A stretch of DNA of 64,000 nt from Cellulomonas sp. NS3 (GTDB lineage Bacteria > Actinomycetota > Actinomycetes > Actinomycetales > Cellulomonadaceae), in the NCBI RefSeq assembly GCF_024757985.1, contig NZ_CP103289.1, positions 3,658,001 to 3,722,000 on the forward strand, written 5' to 3'. Every line of letters begins with the position of its first letter. Position 1 is the first letter of the stretch. This document shows, one piece after another, positions 8,346 through 16,008 of the stretch. The position numbers and the translations under genes are program-made. Below the pieces are notes generated by a model. That model was not told the DNA's origin, searched no databases, and was given only the letters and a program-made list of their open reading frames with translations.

Positions 8346-9008
8346 TCAGCCCGCCGTGCAGTAGTACCCGCTCGCGATCGCCCCCACCGTGGCCCCCGCC
8401 CCCTCGTCCGGCGCGACGACCGTGTAGCCGCCATCGTCGTCCCGGGTGTACCACCACCGCTCGCCGCCCGGCTCGCCCTCGCCTCGGACCGCCGCGGGGT
8501 AGAGCTCCGTGATGCGCTCCTCCGGGTCGCCGATCCGCAGGCCCTCCGCGGTGGCGGACGCGGGATCGCCACCGTCCTCGTCGTGCAGGGACCAGCCGCC
8601 GACGTACGGGTCCGTCTCGCCGCCCTCGGGGTCGGTGGTGAGCACGAAGAGCCGCAGACCGGGCCAGGCGAGGAACCGGCCGGGCTGCCCGGCCGGCTCG
8701 CACGCGTACTCGGCGTCGAGCGTCTCGGGGCCCGCTCCGAGGCGCTCGGTCAGGTACGACACGACGTCGGCCTCGGGTGCGTTCGGCGGGAAGTCGTCGA
8801 TGCGGCCCTCCGGGTGGAACGTGAGCGCGGCCGGCGCGGGCGTCGGGGTGGCGGTCTCCGTGGCCGGGGCGGAGGGAGCCGGCGACGCGGTCGGCGCGGA
8901 CGTCGGCACGGGCGCCGGACCGGGTGCGGTGCAGGCCACGAGCGACCCCGCCGCGAGCAGGGCGAGCAGCGCGACGCGTGCGGGGCGGCGGGGCGTGCGT
9001 CGGATCAT
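8346..9008 (-). CDS. Putative lipoprotein
   Basis: A 220-residue predicted lipoprotein of unknown function. The N-terminus has arginines, a hydrophobic core (VALLALLAAGSLVAC) and a lipobox LVAC with Cys26, so it should be lipid-anchored outside the membrane. A Pro/Thr/Ala/Ser linker (about 27-60) leads to an acidic globular domain with GRIDDFPPNAPEADVVSYL, paired WSLHDEDGG and WWYTRDDDGGY segments and a C-terminal GYYCTAG. The second cysteine near 217 could pair with the one near 102. The start at 9008 follows ACGGAGCCGACG. I recognise no family; a solute- or wall-associated role is only a guess. Confidence 0.78.
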   Translation of the reverse strand: MIRRTPRRPARVALLALLAAGSLVACTAPGPAPVPTSAPTASPAPSAPATETATPTPAPAALTFHPEGRIDDFPPNAPEADVVSYLTERLGAGPETLDAEYACEPAGQPGRFLAWPGLRLFVLTTDPEGGETDPYVGGWSLHDEDGGDPASATAEGLRIGDPEERITELYPAAVRGEGEPGGERWWYTRDDDGGYTVVAPDEGAGATVGAIASGYYCTAG

Positions 9009-9136
9009 CGTCGGCTCCGTGAGGGTCGTGGGTGATCGGGCCCGCGCCCGGGGCGTGCCGCGCGGCGTCGCACCGAGGGGCCGCGCACACCGTAGCGAAG
9101 TACACGCGACGGGGAGCGTCGCTCGACCGCGACGCC

Positions 9137-11029
9137 TCAGCGCCCCACGACCTCCCCCGCGAGCAGCGCCCCGAACGCCTCGCCGGTCATCGGCCGCCCG
9201 AACAGGAATCCCTGCGCGTACTCGTAGTCGAGGTCGGAGAACCGCTCGCGCGACGCGTCGGTCTCGACCCCCTCGGCGATGACCCGCAGCCCGAGCGCGG
9301 TCCCGAGGTCACGGCACGCGCGCAGCACCGGGGGGTCGTCGCGCAGCGTGATGTCGATCTTGAGGGCGGCGAGCGGCAGCAGGCGCAGCGCGGCGAGCGA
9401 CGAGTACCCGGTGCCGAAGTCGTCCAGGGAGAACCGCACGCCGTGCGCGGACAGGCGGCCGATGTTGCCGACCGTGACGGCGCTCTGCGCGAGGGCGGTG
9501 TGCTCGGTGATCTCGAGGCTGAGGAACGTGAGCGCGACGTGGTGCCGGTCGGCGCTGGCGCTGACGCGCTCGGCGTAGTCGCTGCCCTGGAGCTCGTGCG
9601 CGGAGACGTTGACGGCGACGGTGATGTCGGGGCGCACCTCGCGCCACGTGCGCAGCGCCTCGAGCGCGTCGTCGAGCACGCGCTCCCCCAGGCTGACGAT
9701 GAGCCCGGTGCCCTCCGCGACCTTGATGAACTCCTCGGGGCTGACCTCGCCGAGCACGGGGCTGGTCCAGCGCGCGAGCGCCTCGGCGCCCACGATGGCG
9801 CCGGTCCGCAGGTCGACGATCGGCTGGTAGACGGTGCGGAGCTCGTCGGCGTCCCCCGCGCCGGGCGCGCGCTCGAGCGCGCGGCGCAGCCCGTTCTCCA
9901 TGCTGAGCTGCCGCGTCACGGACTCGCGCAGCGCCTCGTCGTACACCTCGACGAGCCCGCGCCCGCGCCCCTTCGCCTGGTACATCGCGGCGTCGGCGTC
10001 GCGCAGCGCGTCCTCGGGCCCACCGTCGGCCTCGTGCAGCAGCGTCATGCCGATGCTCGCCGAGACGTAGAGCTCGTGGCCGTCGGCGTCGACGGGCTCC
10101 CGGAGCGAGCGCAGCACGTGCCGCGCGATCGCGACCCCGTCCTCGGGCGCCGCGAGGTCCTCGCAGATGACGACGAACTCGTCCCCGCCGAGCCGCGCGA
10201 CGGTGTCGTGCCCCCGGAACGCCCGGACGAGCAGGCGCCCGACGGCCCGCAGGAGCTCGTCGCCGACGTGGTGGCCGAGGCTGTCGTTGACGAGCTTGAA
10301 CTGGTCGAGGTCGATGACCATGACGCACACGTGCGTGCCGTTGCGCTCGGCGCGGGCGACCGCGTGCGGGAGCCTCTCGGCGTACAGGGCACGGTTGCCG
10401 AGGCCGGTCAGGGGGTCGTGGACGGCAGCGTGCTCGGCCTGGGCCGCGAGCTCGAGCGAGGTGCGGCGCATCGCGACGAAGGCGTTGAGCAGGACGCGCG
10501 TGCACAGGGCGAGGACCCCGACGGTCAGGACGAAGACGGCCGCGGGGCCGACGACGAGGTGCGGTTCCGCGATGCCGGCCATCGCCGCGCCCCGCAGAAT
10601 CATCGCCACGCCGAGCACCGCCTGGAGCAGGGTCACCGGCAGCGCGACGCGCAGCCGGAACAGCGACCAGACGAACGGGATGTCCCAGAACAGCAGGACG
10701 GACAGCGCGTTGGGCGGCACGGGCGACGTCGCCGCCATGAGCCCGACGAGCGCGATGTTGAGCCCGATGAGGACCGCGACCGCCCACGGACCCCGGGAGC
10801 TGTCCCGGGTCCGGTACAGCCACAGCCCGAGCACCAGGTAGAGGAGGCCGACGGCGAGCCACGGCACCGGGCGGCGCTCGGGCGGGTTCATCACGCCGAC
10901 GCCCAGGTGCAGGGCTGCGGCGGCGACGAACAGCACCGACAGCAGCCGGTTCGTCAGGGGGCGGCTCGTGAGGGAGACGTCCGTCCGTGCCCAGCTCACC
11001 TCGCCCCCCGACTCTCGTGAGACCTGCAT
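9137..11029 (-). CDS. Membrane GGDEF-EAL dual-domain c-di-GMP enzyme
   Basis: A 630-residue c-di-GMP turnover protein. Six hydrophobic segments (about residues 28-190) form a membrane sensor module of no named type. The GGDEF domain carries an intact GGDEF at 291-295 and an inhibitory-site RGHD five residues before it, so cyclase activity with product feedback is plausible. The EAL domain has EAL at 426-428, NVSAHEL, LEITEH, DDFGTGYSSL, LKID and AEGVET, all the residues expected of an active phosphodiesterase. The start is uncertain: ATG at 11029 was chosen, but ATG at 11050 and a GTG about ten codons downstream, preceded by GGGGGGCGAG, are alternatives. It is divergent from the OsmC gene. 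Confidence 0.88.
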   Translation of the reverse strand: MQVSRESGGEVSWARTDVSLTSRPLTNRLLSVLFVAAAALHLGVGVMNPPERRPVPWLAVGLLYLVLGLWLYRTRDSSRGPWAVAVLIGLNIALVGLMAATSPVPPNALSVLLFWDIPFVWSLFRLRVALPVTLLQAVLGVAMILRGAAMAGIAEPHLVVGPAAVFVLTVGVLALCTRVLLNAFVAMRRTSLELAAQAEHAAVHDPLTGLGNRALYAERLPHAVARAERNGTHVCVMVIDLDQFKLVNDSLGHHVGDELLRAVGRLLVRAFRGHDTVARLGGDEFVVICEDLAAPEDGVAIARHVLRSLREPVDADGHELYVSASIGMTLLHEADGGPEDALRDADAAMYQAKGRGRGLVEVYDEALRESVTRQLSMENGLRRALERAPGAGDADELRTVYQPIVDLRTGAIVGAEALARWTSPVLGEVSPEEFIKVAEGTGLIVSLGERVLDDALEALRTWREVRPDITVAVNVSAHELQGSDYAERVSASADRHHVALTFLSLEITEHTALAQSAVTVGNIGRLSAHGVRFSLDDFGTGYSSLAALRLLPLAALKIDITLRDDPPVLRACRDLGTALGLRVIAEGVETDASRERFSDLDYEYAQGFLFGRPMTGEAFGALLAGEVVGR

Positions 11030-11123
11030 CGTGGCACCCGCGCCCGGCATCGGCCACCGTCCGGAGAGCGCGCCGCGGGACGGCGCTCGCACCGCCCCCA
11101 CGGGTGCGTGGGAGGATTCGGGG

Positions 11124-11591
11124 ATGACGTCGGAGATCGTGCCCGGAGCCAGCCTGCCCGCGACGCCGGAGGCTCCGCCGCCGGTCGAGCTCTGGGTCGA
11201 GCGCACGGGACGCCGCACGTACACCGGCCGCAGCTCGCGGGGCGCCGAGGTGCTGATCGGACCGGCCGAGGCCGGCGCGGTGTTCACCCCCGGTGAGCTG
11301 CTGAAGATCGCGCTCGCGGGCTGCTCGGGGATGAGCGCCGACACCGCGCTCGCGCACCGCCTCGGGGACGACGTCGAGGTCACCGTGCGCGTCTCGGGGC
11401 TGAGCGACCCCGAGGAGGACCGCTACCCGGCGCTGACCGAGGAGCTCGTGGTCGACCTGAGCCCGCTCGACCCGGCCCAACGCGAGCGGCTCATCGCGGT
11501 CGTGCACCGGGCGATCGACCTGCACTGCACGGTCGGGCGCACGATCGAGGCCGGCGCCACGGTCGAGCTCACGGTCACCGGCGAGCGCTGA
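11124..11591 (+). CDS. OsmC/Ohr-family protein
   Basis: A 155-residue OsmC-family protein, usually a thiol-dependent organic hydroperoxide reductase or peroxiredoxin-like enzyme in the cytoplasm. The two cysteines expected of the family are present: one in AGCSGMSADTAL and one in DLHCTVGRTI near the C-terminus. The start at 11124 follows GGGAGGATTCGGGG; an ORF extension upstream overlaps the divergent GGDEF-EAL gene and is unlikely. The N-terminal 25 residues are Pro-rich and variable. The subfamily (OsmC, Ohr or YhfA) is not settled. Confidence 0.88.
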   Translation: MTSEIVPGASLPATPEAPPPVELWVERTGRRTYTGRSSRGAEVLIGPAEAGAVFTPGELLKIALAGCSGMSADTALAHRLGDDVEVTVRVSGLSDPEEDRYPALTEELVVDLSPLDPAQRERLIAVVHRAIDLHCTVGRTIEAGATVELTVTGER

Positions 11592-11685
11592 GCGAGCGGT
11601 CCGGCCCCGCGACCACGATCCTGTACCGAGGTACCCGCCCGGCCACCCCCAGCCGGTGCGGACGACGCGAGGAGAGGTGAAGCGG

Positions 11686-12525
11686 ATGGGACTGCGCCGC
11701 CGATCGAAGGACGTCACGACGACGGACTGGGCCGCCCAGAACGGGTACGCCACGCCGCCCGGCACCACGGTCGACACCACGAAGCCCGACCGGCCGAGCA
11801 CCGTACGACGCAAGGGCCTCGCCGACGGCCTGCTCGACCGGGCCGTGACGATCCCGTCCGAGCGCATCCACGCGCACGTGGACTCGCTGCGCCGGCGCAA
11901 CCCCGAGGCGTCCCCCGCGCAGATCATCGGGATGCTCGAGAAGGAGTACCTCCTCGTCATCCAGGGTGCGGGCGGCGCCGTCGGCGCCGCGGCGGCGGCT
12001 CCGGGCGTCGGCACGGGCGTCGCGTTCACGCTCACCGCGAGCGACGTCGCGACGTTCTTCGCGGCGTCGTCGGCGTTCGCGCTGGGGGTCGCGAGCGTGC
12101 ACGGCATCGACGTGCAGGACACCGAGCGCCGCCGGGCCCTGCTGCTCGCGACGGTCCTGGGAGAGCAGGGCGGGGAGATCGTCGGCGACGCGGCCGGGGT
12201 CAGCGGCGTGCACTTCGCGCGGACGCTGCTCACGCGCATGCCCTCGGGCACCGTGAAGAAGGTCAACTCGACGCTGACGAAGCGCCTCATCCGCCGTCAG
12301 GCCGCGAAGCAGGGTGGCCTGCTGTTCGGCCGGCTCCTGCCGTTCGGCATCGGCGCGGCGGTCGGCATCGCAGGGGCGCGCGCGCTCGGCAAGCCCGTGA
12401 TCGAGGGCGCACGGCTCGCGTTCGGGGAGCCGCCCGCGCGGTTCCCGCAGATCGTCGAGGTTGTGGAGACCGGCGGGACGCCGCGGGTCATCGAGGCGCA
12501 GGGCCCGGGGCGCCTGGGCCGCTGA
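11686..12525 (+). CDS. Hypothetical protein with glycine/alanine-rich hydrophobic core (EcsC-like)
   Basis: A 279-residue protein of unknown function. It has a basic N-terminus (MGLRRRSKDV), an amphipathic region ending in LRRRNPEASPAQIIGMLEKEY, then a Gly/Ala-rich hydrophobic stretch with APGVGTGVAFTLTASDVATFFAAS. A second hydrophobic segment (LPFGIGAAVGIAGARALG) lies near residue 225. The arrangement of an amphipathic helix before a PGVGT hairpin resembles EcsC-type proteins, but I cannot confirm it. The ATG at 11686 follows GGAGAGGTGAAGCGG. It lies 94 bp after the OsmC gene and is probably separately expressed. Confidence 0.72.
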   Translation: MGLRRRSKDVTTTDWAAQNGYATPPGTTVDTTKPDRPSTVRRKGLADGLLDRAVTIPSERIHAHVDSLRRRNPEASPAQIIGMLEKEYLLVIQGAGGAVGAAAAAPGVGTGVAFTLTASDVATFFAASSAFALGVASVHGIDVQDTERRRALLLATVLGEQGGEIVGDAAGVSGVHFARTLLTRMPSGTVKKVNSTLTKRLIRRQAAKQGGLLFGRLLPFGIGAAVGIAGARALGKPVIEGARLAFGEPPARFPQIVEVVETGGTPRVIEAQGPGRLGR

Positions 12526-12585
12526 CGCGGCCCTCGTCCGACCGCGGCGTCGAGCCCGCGAGGCGGCGGGCCGGCGGGAGGTCGC

Positions 12586-13221
12586 TCACTCCTGCGCCGG
12601 CTCGCCGTCCCGTGCGAGCTCCGCCCAGCCCTGCTCGACCGACGCCCGGCACCGCTCGGGCTCGTCACCGACGCTCACGAGCAGCGCGGTGAGCATGGGG
12701 ACGCCGTGGTCGAGCGTCGCGCGCGGCAGCGGCCCGGTGGCGACGAGCGACACGAGCCCGTGGCCGAGCGCCCAGCTCTGGATCGCCAGCGCGAGCGGGT
12801 CGGTCTCCGGGCGGAACCTGCCCGCGTCACGCGCGCGCCGCACGCCCTCGACGAGGTGCTCGAGCGTCGCGTCCGCCGCCGCCAGGTCCTCGAGGTCGAC
12901 GCTGGCGTCGAACATGACCCGGTACAGGTCCGGGTGGTCGAGCGCGTGCGCGAGGTAGCCCGCGACGAGGGCGGCGAGGTCCCGCACGGGGTCGCCGGAC
13001 GGGGTCGTCGTGGCGAACCGGGCCTCGAGCCGCGTGAAGCCCTCCTGCCGGAGCGCCTTCCAGAGCCCGTCCATGCCGCCGAAGTAGGTGTAGACGGCCA
13101 TCGTCGAGACGCCGGTCCCGGCGACGAGCGACCGCAGGGTCACGGGCTCGCGGGCGCGGAGCATGCGTGCCGCGCGCTCGAGCAGGAGCGTGCGGACGGC
13201 GGGGTCCTTGGTGCGAGCCAC
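12586..13221 (-). CDS. TetR/AcrR-family transcriptional regulator
   Basis: A 211-residue one-component repressor. The N-terminal helix-turn-helix (about 5-55) includes VTLRSLVAGTGVSTMAVYTYFGGMDGLW, typical of TetR recognition helices. The C-terminal ligand-binding half has the DPVRDLAALVAGYLAHALDHPDLYRVMF pattern of WHG/TetR_C families. I chose the GTG at 13221; an ATG at 13242 lies inside the operator palindrome and would add seven residues. It is divergent from the RidA gene. The perfect 22-bp palindrome between them (13234-13255) is its probable operator, suggesting autorepression and control of the RidA gene. Confidence 0.88.
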   Translation of the reverse strand: MARTKDPAVRTLLLERAARMLRAREPVTLRSLVAGTGVSTMAVYTYFGGMDGLWKALRQEGFTRLEARFATTTPSGDPVRDLAALVAGYLAHALDHPDLYRVMFDASVDLEDLAAADATLEHLVEGVRRARDAGRFRPETDPLALAIQSWALGHGLVSLVATGPLPRATLDHGVPMLTALLVSVGDEPERCRASVEQGWAELARDGEPAQE

Positions 13222-13233
13222 GACCCCGAGACT

Positions 13234-13255
13234 ACATAGCATTTCAATGCTATGT
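13234..13255. promoter_or_regulatory. Perfect palindromic operator between tetR-like gene and ridA-like gene
   Basis: ACATAGCATT and AATGCTATGT form perfect 10-bp arms around a 2-bp centre (TC). The site is AT-rich in a GC-rich background, 13 bp upstream of the regulator start and 52 bp upstream of the RidA start. This fits binding by a TetR dimer that blocks both promoters. Confidence 0.8.
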
Positions 13256-13306
13256 TTTGTGGGTCGGGCCGGATCCCGCCCGACCCCGTCCTCCCGAGGA
13301 GAGATC

Positions 13307-13714
13307 ATGGCCGTGACCCTGCGGAACCCCGACGGACTGCCGAAGCCGGACTTCTACCACCAGGTCTCCGTCGCGACGGGCTCGCGGCTCGTGTTCGTCG
13401 CCGGACAGCTCGCGAGCGACGCCGACGGTGCGCTGGTCGGCGTCGGCGACCTCGCTGCCCAGGTCGAGCAGTGCTACCTCAACGTCGGCACGGCCCTCGC
13501 CGCCGCCGGCGCCACCTTCGCGGACGTCGTCAAGCTGACCGTCTACGTCGCCGACCCCCGCCCGGGGCAGATGCCCCAGTTCTTCGAGGGCATCTCGCGG
13601 GCGGCCGAGAAACTCGGCGTCACCCCGCAGGCGCCGCTCACCGGCGTCTTCGTCGCCGCCCTCGCCGACCCCGACGCGCTCGTCGAGATCGAGGCGACCG
13701 CCGTCGTCGACTGA
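13307..13714 (+). CDS. RidA/YjgF family protein
   Basis: A 135-residue RidA-family protein. Family members hydrolyse reactive enamine/imine intermediates of amino acid metabolism or act in related deamination steps. It has the usual trimer core: LVFVAGQLASDADG near the start, ALAAAGATFADVVKLTVYV in the middle and VEIEATAVV at the end. The arginine that binds the carboxylate in canonical RidA (usually in an RV/R-E motif) is not obvious, so it may be a non-canonical member. GAGGAGAGATC precedes the ATG. It shares a palindromic intergenic region with the divergent TetR gene. Confidence 0.87.
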   Translation: MAVTLRNPDGLPKPDFYHQVSVATGSRLVFVAGQLASDADGALVGVGDLAAQVEQCYLNVGTALAAAGATFADVVKLTVYVADPRPGQMPQFFEGISRAAEKLGVTPQAPLTGVFVAALADPDALVEIEATAVVD

Positions 13715-13753
13715 GCCACTGACGACGGGGCGACCGCACGACGAGGGGCCGCA

Positions 13754-13799
13754 CGACGAGGGGCCGCACGCGACGTGCTCCGCGCGCGGCCCCTCGTCG
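13754..13799. terminator. Bidirectional hairpin between convergent RidA and aldo/keto reductase genes
   Basis: CGACGAGGGGCCGC (13754-13767) pairs perfectly with GCGGCCCCTCGTCG (13786-13799). A second copy of the left arm lies just upstream (from about 13739), giving a tandem ACGAGGGGCCGC repeat. It sits between two convergent stop codons, so it probably ends both transcripts. Confidence 0.75.
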
Positions 13800-13814
13800 A
13801 TCACCTGGTGCGGT

Positions 13815-14819
13815 TCACCAACGGCCGTGCACGTGCTCCCGGACCGACCGGTCGTAGACGTCCTCGAGCGCCGCCAGCGCGTCCGCGTCGAGCGGTGCGA
13901 GCGCGGCCGCGGCGGCGTTCGCGCGGGCCTGCTCGGCGTTGCGGGCTCCCGGGATCACGGTCGAGACACCGGGCTGGTCGAGGATCCACCGCAGCGCGAG
14001 CTGCGCGGTCGTCGCGCCGGGGGCCACCCGGCGCCCGATCTCCGCCACCTCCTGGGCTGCCGCGACGCCGACCTCGAACGGCACGCCCGCGAACGTCTCG
14101 CCGACGTCGAACGCCTCGCCCTGGCGGTTGTACGTGCGGTGGTCGTTCTCCGCGAACTGCGTGCTCGCGTCGTACTTGCCCGAGAGCAGGCCGCTCGCGA
14201 GCGGGACGCGCGCGATGATCCCGACGCCCGCGTCGAGCGCCGCGGGGAGCACGCGCTCGAGCGGCTTGCGGCGGAACACGTTGAGGATGATCTGGACGCT
14301 CGCGACGTTCGGGCGGGCGATCGCCGTCAGCGCCTCGTCGACCGTCTCGACCGAGACGCCGTACGCCGCGACGCGCTTCTCCTGCACCAGCGTCTCGAGC
14401 GCGTCGTAGACCGCGTCGCGCGAGTAGACCTCGGTCGGCGGGCAGTGCAGCTGCACGAGGTCGAGCGTGTCGACGCCGAGGTTCTCGCGCGAGCGGTCGT
14501 TCCAGGCCCGGAACGCGTCGAGCGTGTACGCGTCGGCGTCGTGCGGGGCTGCCCGGCGGCCCATCTTCGTCGCGACGGTCGGGACCTCACCGCCCGCGGC
14601 GCGCTGCGCCTGGAGGAACTTCCCGACGAGCCGCTCGCTGCGCCCGTCGCCGTACACGTCGGCCGTGTCGAGGAACGTCACGCCCTCCGCGACCGCGGCG
14701 TCGAGCACCGCGAGCGCGTCGTCGTCCCCGACGTCGCCCCAGTCGCCGCCGAGCTGCCAGCAGCCCAGCCCCACCACGCCGACCGACCGTCCCGTCCTGC
14801 CCAGCACACGCGTCTCCAT
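13815..14819 (-). CDS. Aldo/keto reductase
   Basis: A 334-residue (beta/alpha)8 NADP(H)-dependent oxidoreductase of the AKR superfamily. The catalytic tetrad is visible: Asp51 and Tyr56 (FLDTADVYG), Lys85 (VATKMG) and His125 (LVQLHCPP). Cofactor-binding segments near the C-terminus include TVIPGARNAEQARANAAA. The length matches the AKR11/YhdN-like group of general stress reductases; the substrate is unknown. The start at 14819 (METRVLGRTG) is the family start, although the ribosome binding site is weak and an upstream in-frame extension exists. It is divergent from the MmcQ/YjbR gene. Confidence 0.9.
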   Translation of the reverse strand: METRVLGRTGRSVGVVGLGCWQLGGDWGDVGDDDALAVLDAAVAEGVTFLDTADVYGDGRSERLVGKFLQAQRAAGGEVPTVATKMGRRAAPHDADAYTLDAFRAWNDRSRENLGVDTLDLVQLHCPPTEVYSRDAVYDALETLVQEKRVAAYGVSVETVDEALTAIARPNVASVQIILNVFRRKPLERVLPAALDAGVGIIARVPLASGLLSGKYDASTQFAENDHRTYNRQGEAFDVGETFAGVPFEVGVAAAQEVAEIGRRVAPGATTAQLALRWILDQPGVSTVIPGARNAEQARANAAAAALAPLDADALAALEDVYDRSVREHVHGRW

Positions 14820-14911
14820 ACGGCCGACGCTACCCTGGGCTGCGCGGACGAGCAGGACCGACGCAGCGTCGCCGGCCTCGTCCCAGCCCGCCCCGGTCCT
14901 CAGGAGGACAC

Positions 14912-15283
14912 ATGGAGCACCCCCGGATGTACGACGACGGCGACCCGCTCCTGGCGCACGTGCGTGACGTCGCCGCACGTTTCCCGGAGTCCGTCGAGGT
15001 CGAGGCCTGGGGCCGCCCGACGTTCCGCGCGGGCAAGAAGATCTTCGCGGTCTACGGGTCGAGCGGTACCGACGAGCCCGCGCTGATCCTCAAGCCGGAC
15101 CCCGAGGAGCGGCCCGCGCTGGAGCAGGACGAGCGGTTCTTCTCGCCGCCGTACTTCGGCCCCGCCGGGTGGCTCGCGCTGCGCCTGGGCACGGGGGTCG
15201 ACTGGGACGAGGTGCGGGAGCTGCTCGACTCGTCCTACCGGCAGGTCGCGCTCGTGCGGATGCTCCGGGCGCTCGACGCATGA
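14912..15283 (+). CDS. MmcQ/YjbR family protein
   Basis: A 123-residue protein of the MmcQ/YjbR family (CyaY-like fold, suggested DNA binding, no firm function). The family pattern is clear: FPESVEVEAWGRPTFRAGKKIFAVY, then ALILKPDPEERPAL, FSPPYFGPAGWLALRL and a C-terminal ELLDSSYRQVA helix. A strong ribosome binding site (CAGGAGGACAC) precedes the ATG. Its stop overlaps the ATG of the SRPBCC gene by four bases (ATGA), so the two are translationally coupled. Confidence 0.9.
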   Translation: MEHPRMYDDGDPLLAHVRDVAARFPESVEVEAWGRPTFRAGKKIFAVYGSSGTDEPALILKPDPEERPALEQDERFFSPPYFGPAGWLALRLGTGVDWDEVRELLDSSYRQVALVRMLRALDA

Positions 15284-15777
15284 GCGGCTCCCCCGGCGGA
15301 CCTCCGCACGTGAGCGACGCGCCCCGCGGACGCGAGGTCGCCGTGAGCCGCGTCCTGCCCGTGAGCGCCGCCGCCGCGTGGGACCTGCTCCTCGAGGGCC
15401 GCAACCACGAGCGGTGGATCCCGCTGACCCGCATCGACCTGCCCGACGGCCCTCTGCGGCTCGGTGCACGCTTCGAGGCGACGTCGGGCCCGTTCGCCCG
15501 GCGCGGCGCCCCCGGGCTGCTCGACCGCATGCGCCTCGACCGGTTCGAGCCCCCGAGCACCGACCGTCCCGGGGAGGCGCTGTTCACCAAGCTCGGGCCG
15601 CTCCTGCTCGGCGACTCCACCGTGCGCGTGGCCGACGCCGGCCCCGGGCGCGCGCGCGTGACCTGGTCGGAGCGCGTGGTCCTCGCGGGGCCGGTGCCCG
15701 CGGGAGCGGTGCTCGCTCCGGTGCTCGGGCTCATGCTGCGGTTCGCGCTCGCGCGGATCGCGCGCGAGCTGCGCTGA
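15280..15777 (+). CDS. SRPBCC-family (START-like) protein
   Basis: A 165-residue protein with the hydrophobic-pocket SRPBCC/polyketide cyclase-like fold. It shows a REVAVSRVLPVSAAAAWDLLLE first strand-helix, HERWIPLTRIDLP, a central strand with GARFEATSG and a hydrophobic C-terminal helix ending IARELR. Such proteins bind lipids or small hydrophobic ligands; the ligand here is unknown. It starts inside the stop codon of the MmcQ/YjbR gene, so the two form a short operon. Overall length fits single-domain family members. Confidence 0.82.
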   Translation: MSGSPGGPPHVSDAPRGREVAVSRVLPVSAAAAWDLLLEGRNHERWIPLTRIDLPDGPLRLGARFEATSGPFARRGAPGLLDRMRLDRFEPPSTDRPGEALFTKLGPLLLGDSTVRVADAGPGRARVTWSERVVLAGPVPAGAVLAPVLGLMLRFALARIARELR

Positions 15778-15800
15778 CCTGCGGCGAACCGAGGGAGCCC

Positions 15801-15861
15801 GCGCAACGAATCGCCGCAGAACCGCGGCACGGCGCAACGAACCGCACCCGGACGCGCAACG
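15801..15861 (+). repeat. Three helically phased direct repeats upstream of ddaH
   Basis: GCGCAACGAA at 15801, GCGCAACGAA at 15832 and GCGCAACG at 15854 are direct repeats. The 31- and 22-bp spacings are close to three and two helical turns. They lie just upstream of a TACGCT -10-like element (15893-15898). An Lrp/AsnC-type protein, encoded at 19905-20414, is the obvious candidate to bind such an array. Confidence 0.55.
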
Positions 15862-15892
15862 CGGCGTGCCAGGTCGACGCCCCGGCGGCTCG

Positions 15893-15898
15893 TACGCT
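15893..15898 (+). promoter_or_regulatory. Probable -10 element of the ddaH-rocD promoter
   Basis: TACGCT lies 110 bp upstream of the ddaH start. No good -35 hexamer sits at the expected distance, which suggests an activator-dependent promoter; the phased repeats end about 32 bp upstream. Confidence 0.4.
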
Positions 15899-16008
15899 CG
15901 AAGGGTGCCCGGCCCGAGCACCACTCGGGCCTCCGGACGCGCCGGGCCCACCCCCCACGGCCCGGCGCGTCGCCCCAGCCCCGCGCTGACCCGACGCCGA
16001 GGAGCCCG

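Noticed and set aside
5679-9035. A long plus-strand open frame over the helicase gene and the tRNA
   Set aside because: It runs antisense through the SNF2 motifs and the tRNA cloverleaf and has no recognisable protein features.
13739-13799. CRISPR-like repeats near 13.7 kb (ACGAGGGGCCGC units)
   Set aside because: Only two direct copies plus one inverted copy without spacers of constant length; this is a terminator with a partly duplicated arm. No cas gene is present.
15169-15777. Longer N-terminus for the SRPBCC protein
   Set aside because: The extra 37 residues overlap the MmcQ/YjbR gene in another frame; the ATGA junction at 15280 is the natural start.
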